Below the pieces are notes generated by a model that did not search any database, had not been told where the DNA came from, and saw nothing but the letters and a program-made list of their open reading frames with translations. DNA of 8,640 bases from DATAVB01 sp040414495. GTDB lineage: Bacteria; Actinomycetota; Actinomycetes; Mycobacteriales; QHCD01. The position numbers and the translations under genes were made by a program. This document shows positions 5,798 to 8,640 of this stretch, piece by piece (within the stretch, counting starts at the first letter, position 1; each line of letters opens with the position of its first letter). The stretch is from contig JBEDUI010000178.1 in the NCBI GenBank assembly GCA_040414495.1, positions 1 through 8,640 of the forward strand. The letters are read 5' to 3'.

Positions 5798-6661
5798 TTA
5801 ACCGGTAACCGCGCCGGCGGACAGGCCCGACACGACCCAACGTTGGGCTGCCATGTAAATCAGGATCGGCGGCAACGAGCCGAGCAGGGAGCCCGCCATC
5901 AGCGGTCCCCACTGCAGTACGTCGCCATTGATGAAGTCCATGAGTCCGACCGGAAGCGTCTTCTGGTCGGTGCTGCTGATCAGGATCAACGCGTAGAGAA
6001 ATTCATTCCAGGCCTGGGTGAATGTGAACAGCGCGATGACCGCCACCGCGGGAAGGATCAACGGAACGATGATCATCCGCAGCGCCTGCAGGCGATTCGC
6101 GCCATCCACAAGGGAGCTTTCTTCCAGCTCCCGGGGAATCGCCTTCATGTAGGCCAATGCCAGCCAGGTGCAGAACGGCACCGTGAAGATCAGGTACAGC
6201 GGGACGAGTCCCATCGCCCGATCGGTGAAGCCGAACTGGAAAGCGACCTGGAACAGCGGGATGAACAACAGCGACGGCGGCACCAGATACGTCACGACGG
6301 TCACGTTGGCGACGAACCGGCGACCGCGGAATTCCAACCGGGTCAGGGCGTATGCGGCGAGAATCCCGATGACCACGGCCAGCGCCGTGGTAGCCACCGC
6401 GACCAGCAGGCTGTTCTTGAAGTACGTACCGAAATCGTCCTGGCTGAACAGGTCGATGTAGTGCCGTACCGTCGTCCGGGCCGGCCACAATCCGGGCGCA
6501 CCATAAATATCGGCGTCCGGTTTCAGGGACGTCTCGATCATCCAGGCGATCGGAAACAGCGTCCAGATAGCGAATACGGTCAGACCGACAATCAGCAGCC
6601 AGCGTTTGCCGAGCCGCCACCGGCGACTGGTGATCGGTCCCGTTCGAGCTAGGGTGGTCAT
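5798..6661 (-). CDS. Carbohydrate ABC transporter permease, MalG-type
   Basis: This is a 287-residue inner-membrane permease of the MalG/UgpE group. Six hydrophobic segments are visible, at about residues 20-43, 84-106, 120-140, 150-171, 202-224 and 255-272. The cytoplasmic EAA loop that docks to the ATPase is 'ELEESSLVDGANRLQALRMIIVPLILPAV' (178-206), with the D186-G187-A188 core and a proline-terminated helix. The start ATG at 6661 overlaps the stop of the upstream permease in TGATG, and GGAG lies seven bases before it. The open frame continues far upstream (to 7219), but that part overlaps the other permease gene and does not look like protein from this family. It pairs with the MalF-type permease to form the translocation channel. 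Confidence 0.95.
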   Translation of the reverse strand: MTTLARTGPITSRRWRLGKRWLLIVGLTVFAIWTLFPIAWMIETSLKPDADIYGAPGLWPARTTVRHYIDLFSQDDFGTYFKNSLLVAVATTALAVVIGILAAYALTRLEFRGRRFVANVTVVTYLVPPSLLFIPLFQVAFQFGFTDRAMGLVPLYLIFTVPFCTWLALAYMKAIPRELEESSLVDGANRLQALRMIIVPLILPAVAVIALFTFTQAWNEFLYALILISSTDQKTLPVGLMDFINGDVLQWGPLMAGSLLGSLPPILIYMAAQRWVVSGLSAGAVTG

Positions 6662-7644
6662 CAGCGAACTCCGGATTCCGAGGCGAGCATTCGGCGGGTG
6701 AGCAGATAAATCAGGACTACGAACAACGGCAGCAGAATGACGGACACCGCGGCGGAAACGCCGAGCTGGCCGGCACCGGTAAGGCCGATGCGATACGCCA
6801 ACATCGGAAACGTCGTCGTTTTGTTCAACGGGCCGCCACCGGTCAAGGCGTAGACGAAGTTGAGGCTGTTGGCGGTCCAAATGGCCGACAACAGCGTTGT
6901 CACGATCATCGCCGGCACCAGCCCCGGCAGCGTGATGTACCGGAAGCGCGCCAGCGGGCCAGCGCCATCGATCGCGGCCGCCTCGTATTGTGAGGCCGGA
7001 ATCGCCTGCAGGCCAGCCAAAAACATCATTGTGTAAAAAGGCGTCCCCTGCCACACCACGACCGCGATCACCGACCACAGCGCCAGGCTCGGGTTCGACA
7101 GAAACTGCACCGGGTCCGCACCGAAAACCTTGTGCAACACGATGTTCAGCAGCCCGTGCGGCGTACCGTCGTAAATCCAACGCCAGTCCAGCGCCACAAT
7201 CACGGTCGGCATCGCCCAAGGCAGGAACAATATCGTGCGCACCAGCGTCCGGCCGCGGAACCGCTCGTTCAACATCAGCGCCACACAGACGCCCAGCACG
7301 AACTTGATGGCAATCGCCACCACGGTGTAAAGCAGCGAGACGAGCAAAGCCTCGTGGAATGCTCCGCCGTATTGCTTGCCGACGATCAGCTCGCGGTAAT
7401 TGCCCAGGCCGGCCCAGCTGGCGGTACCGCCCAAAACCTGATTCTGCAGGCTCAGAATAATGCCACTGACAAACGGATACGCGACCAGCGCGACGATCAC
7501 CACCAGCAGCGGCGCGACAAACGCCCAGCCCAGAGCCCAGTCCCGGCCCAGCAGTCGCACGCTGGCCCGACGCCGGCCTGGGCCGCTCGCGATTGACACC
7601 TCGCCCGCCGGATCGGATACCACTGTGGACAGCCTGTCTGGCAT
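6661..7644 (-). CDS. Carbohydrate ABC transporter permease, MalF-type
   Basis: This is a 327-residue permease of the MalF/UgpA group and the first gene of the transporter operon. A polar N-terminal tail of about 35 residues precedes six hydrophobic segments, at about 38-62, 100-123, 135-152, 187-210, 243-262 and 296-316. The EAA loop is 'SQYEAAAIDGAGPLARFRYITLPGLVPAM' (218-246), with a near-perfect EAAxxDGA core. 'LLSAIWTANSLNFVYALTGGGP' (251-272) is a typical family segment. The ATG at 7644 has GAGGGG (complement of 7654-7659) nine bases upstream. The gene ends one base into the next permease gene, which implies translational coupling. No ATPase gene is present in the window. Confidence 0.95.
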   Translation of the reverse strand: MPDRLSTVVSDPAGEVSIASGPGRRRASVRLLGRDWALGWAFVAPLLVVIVALVAYPFVSGIILSLQNQVLGGTASWAGLGNYRELIVGKQYGGAFHEALLVSLLYTVVAIAIKFVLGVCVALMLNERFRGRTLVRTILFLPWAMPTVIVALDWRWIYDGTPHGLLNIVLHKVFGADPVQFLSNPSLALWSVIAVVVWQGTPFYTMMFLAGLQAIPASQYEAAAIDGAGPLARFRYITLPGLVPAMIVTTLLSAIWTANSLNFVYALTGGGPLNKTTTFPMLAYRIGLTGAGQLGVSAAVSVILLPLFVVLIYLLTRRMLASESGVR

Positions 7645-7698
7645 GGGTCAGAACCCCTCGCGCTGGGCATTTTCACGGCGGTACGTGAATTGCCGACG

Positions 7699-7728
7699 AC
7701 GCTAACCGGCGCGATAAAAGACCGTCAA
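7699..7728 (-). promoter_or_regulatory. Sigma70-like promoter for the ABC transporter operon
   Basis: On the minus strand TTGACG (complement of 7723-7728) is followed after 18 bases by TAGCGT (complement of 7699-7704). The -35 box is five of six to consensus and the -10 box has the TANNNT form. A transcript would begin near 7692, with a leader of about 48 bases to the permease start at 7644. The palindromes at 7783-7808 would be about 90-115 bases upstream of that start. Confidence 0.6.
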
Positions 7729-7782
7729 GATCAACAACTATTCGCATAACAGCCGTCTTCGTATTTGTAATTCGACAGATCA

Positions 7783-7796
7783 CGGATACGTATCCG
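7783..7796. promoter_or_regulatory. 14-bp perfect palindrome, upstream half of a tandem pair
   Basis: CGGATACGTATCCG is a perfect palindrome in the divergent gap between the transporter operon and the DUF4326 gene. It contains TACGTAT, which could serve as a -10 box on either strand. A weak TTGTAA at 7765-7770 is 16 bases before TACGTA on the plus strand. It shares two bases with the next palindrome, and their centres are 12 bp apart. An operator role is inferred. Confidence 0.55.
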
Positions 7797-7808
7797 AAAG
7801 CGCTTTCG
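7795..7808. promoter_or_regulatory. LacI/GalR-type operator palindrome
   Basis: CGAAAGCGCTTTCG is a perfect 14-bp palindrome with a central CG. Its core, GAAAGCGCTTTC, is the same as that of the idealised catabolite-repressor and other LacI/GalR-family operators. Such sites commonly control sugar ABC operons in actinobacteria, which suits the adjacent transporter. It is also only 37 bp from the start of the DUF4326 gene. No LacI-type gene lies in the window, so the regulator must be encoded elsewhere. Confidence 0.65.
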
Positions 7809-7844
7809 TCGCATAGACCGCGATATACGGGAGGGTTCGGTACG

Positions 7845-8219
7845 GTGAATAGCGCCATGAGCCCACGACGACTGCAACTGCGCCGGACGAAGGGCTGGCG
7901 GCTGCCCACCGGCGCGATCGTCGTCACCCGCTCGACGCCGTGGGGAAATCCGTTCCCGATAGCACAGTCACGACAGGCCGCGGTGGCGGCATTCCGGTCG
8001 TGGTTGCTCGGCCTCGAACCCGGACAGCCCGACACCTACCAAACCGGCCACCGCACGTTCGACCGACGGTGGATGCGGGCGAACCTCAACCGGCTACGCG
8101 GCCACGACCTGGCCTGCTGGTGTCCGCCCGGAAAACCGGATATCTGTCACGCCGCCGTTCTGCTCGAGCTGGCCAACGACGAGTCCACTGTGGAGCGACT
8201 CAGCCGGTCAACGGAATGA
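7845..8219 (+). CDS. DUF4326 domain-containing protein
   Basis: This 124-residue protein matches the DUF4326 pattern along its length: 'LQLRRTKGWRLPTGAIVVTRSTPWGNPF' (10-37), then a helical middle part, then 'LRGHDLACWCPPGKPDICHAAVLLELAND' (84-112). The residues C91, C93, C101 and H102 form a conserved Cys-His cluster that may bind metal. No biochemical role is established for this family, to my knowledge; members occur in bacteria and phages. The GTG start is supported by GGGAGGG at 7829-7835; an ATG at 7857 would be too far from that site. No signal peptide or membrane segment is visible. The gene is divergent from the sugar transporter, shares the palindrome-bearing gap with it, and its end overlaps the end of the converging RNA ligase-like gene by 20 bp. 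Confidence 0.85.
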   Translation: MNSAMSPRRLQLRRTKGWRLPTGAIVVTRSTPWGNPFPIAQSRQAAVAAFRSWLLGLEPGQPDTYQTGHRTFDRRWMRANLNRLRGHDLACWCPPGKPDICHAAVLLELANDESTVERLSRSTE

Positions 8220-8640
8220 CGGCCAGATCCTCATACCGCGGCGTGCGCGGCGACGAGCGGTCGGCCAACAGCGCGAGCGATCGTGCCGTCCACGAAGCGG
8301 AAATCGGCCGACCGGCCAGCTCTTTGGGCACCCGACCCCGGGCCAACACGACGTCGGCATGGAACGGCTGCGGATGCGTAACCGGCACCAGATCCGACGT
8401 CACCTCGAAAACCACAGCGCCCAGCTTCGCCAACCCGGTCACCGGCGCACCGAGCCACTGCCCGCCCAGCCGCCGCGTCGCCGGACCAAGGACACATCGA
8501 CAAACCGGCGCACCGTCCAACTCGGCCGCCAACACCTCGCGCAGCGGCGGTACGACCTCATCGGCGACGTAACCCAGCGGGCGTACCGACACCATCCATT
8601 GTGCCGGCACCGACCACCGCACGCCGGCCAGCTCAGGCCG
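8200..8640 (-). CDS. 2'-5' RNA ligase/2H phosphoesterase-like protein, partial
   Basis: The reading frame is open to the window edge, so the N-terminus is missing; 146 residues are visible. The segment 'GVRWSVPAQWMVSVRPLGYV' (6-25 of the visible part) lines up with the 'VRWTPPEQWHLTLRFLG' lead of LigT-like proteins. 'PFHADVVLARGR' (92-103) lines up with the second 'HLTLAR' motif, and the ending 'ASWTARSLALL...PRYEDLAVIPL' is also typical of the family. LigT-like enzymes are 2H phosphoesterases that use two HxT/S motifs to cleave or form 2',5' or cyclic phosphodiester bonds in RNA or nucleotides. Here the first histidine is replaced by methionine (MVS) and the second motif is HAD, so activity is doubtful or altered. 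A GTG at 8622 exists but would cut off the family's N-terminal strand, so I do not take it as the start. The family call is by pattern only. Confidence 0.7.
   Translation of the reverse strand, partial: RPELAGVRWSVPAQWMVSVRPLGYVADEVVPPLREVLAAELDGAPVCRCVLGPATRRLGGQWLGAPVTGLAKLGAVVFEVTSDLVPVTHPQPFHADVVLARGRVPKELAGRPISASWTARSLALLADRSSPRTPRYEDLAVIPLTG

Noticed and set aside
5615..6652. Plus-strand open frame of 345 codons opposite the MalG-type permease
   Set aside because: It is rich in Gln, His, Arg and Asp, as expected of the complement of a membrane-protein gene; it has no start signals or known domain.
6662..7219. N-terminal extension of the MalG-type permease frame
   Set aside because: This part overlaps the MalF-type permease in another frame. 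The TGATG junction, the GGAG site and the family length all place the start at 6661.
7673..8035. Minus-strand open frame through the palindrome region into the DUF4326 gene
   Set aside because: It covers the regulatory gap and is antisense to a recognisable gene; the translation has no family pattern.
1..8640. CRISPR array, tRNA, rRNA, insertion sequence or phage genes
   Set aside because: I saw no spaced direct repeats, no tRNA-like cloverleaf, no rRNA segments and no transposase or integrase motifs in any frame. The DUF4326 gene alone is not enough to call a prophage.

Overview
The window is GC-rich, densely coding DNA with GTG starts, strong AGGAG-type ribosome binding sites, an extracytoplasmic-function (ECF) sigma factor with a fused SnoaL domain, a Tat-type lipoprotein signal, and a sugar ABC operon that has no ATPase gene of its own. 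Together these point to a high-GC actinomycete (Actinomycetota). The genus cannot be resolved from the sequence. I saw no rRNA, tRNA, CRISPR array, insertion sequence or prophage gene, so this looks like ordinary chromosomal accessory DNA.

Left part (1-1881): a small NTF2/SnoaL-like protein (+) converges on an ECF41-like sigma factor gene (-), and the two stop codons share one CTAG. The sigma gene is divergent from a carboxymuconolactone decarboxylase/AhpD-like gene (+), the classic genomic partner of ECF41 sigma factors. The 127-bp gap between them holds a near-symmetric double promoter: GTTACC-n16-CGTC occurs on both strands, and the two -35 boxes form the arms of one palindrome. I infer that the sigma factor drives itself and its partner. 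A 12-bp perfect hairpin follows the decarboxylase gene.

Middle part (1882-4455): a METTL7-like class I methyltransferase (+) is followed 20 bp later by a streptomycin 6-kinase-type phosphotransferase (+), probably made from a leaderless transcript. The kinase gene ends in a terminator hairpin whose tetraloop contains the stop codon. A second class I methyltransferase (-) has its own well-formed promoter (TTGTCG-n17-TAGTAT), with an inverted repeat over the expected start site.

Right part (4456-7844): a minus-strand carbohydrate ABC importer operon in the order MalF-type permease, MalG-type permease, Tat-lipoprotein binding protein. The permease genes overlap by one base (TGATG). A sigma70-like promoter lies upstream. 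Further out are two abutting 14-bp perfect palindromes, one of which has the LacI/GalR-type core GAAAGCGCTTTC. A shared ATPase of the MsiK type is presumably encoded elsewhere.

Right edge (7845-8640): a DUF4326 protein (+) converges on, and overlaps by 20 bp, the end of a 2'-5' RNA ligase/2H-phosphoesterase-like gene (-) that leaves the window. In the latter, both HxT/S signature motifs are altered. The most notable observations are the mirrored ECF promoters, the tandem operator palindromes and the degenerate 2H protein.
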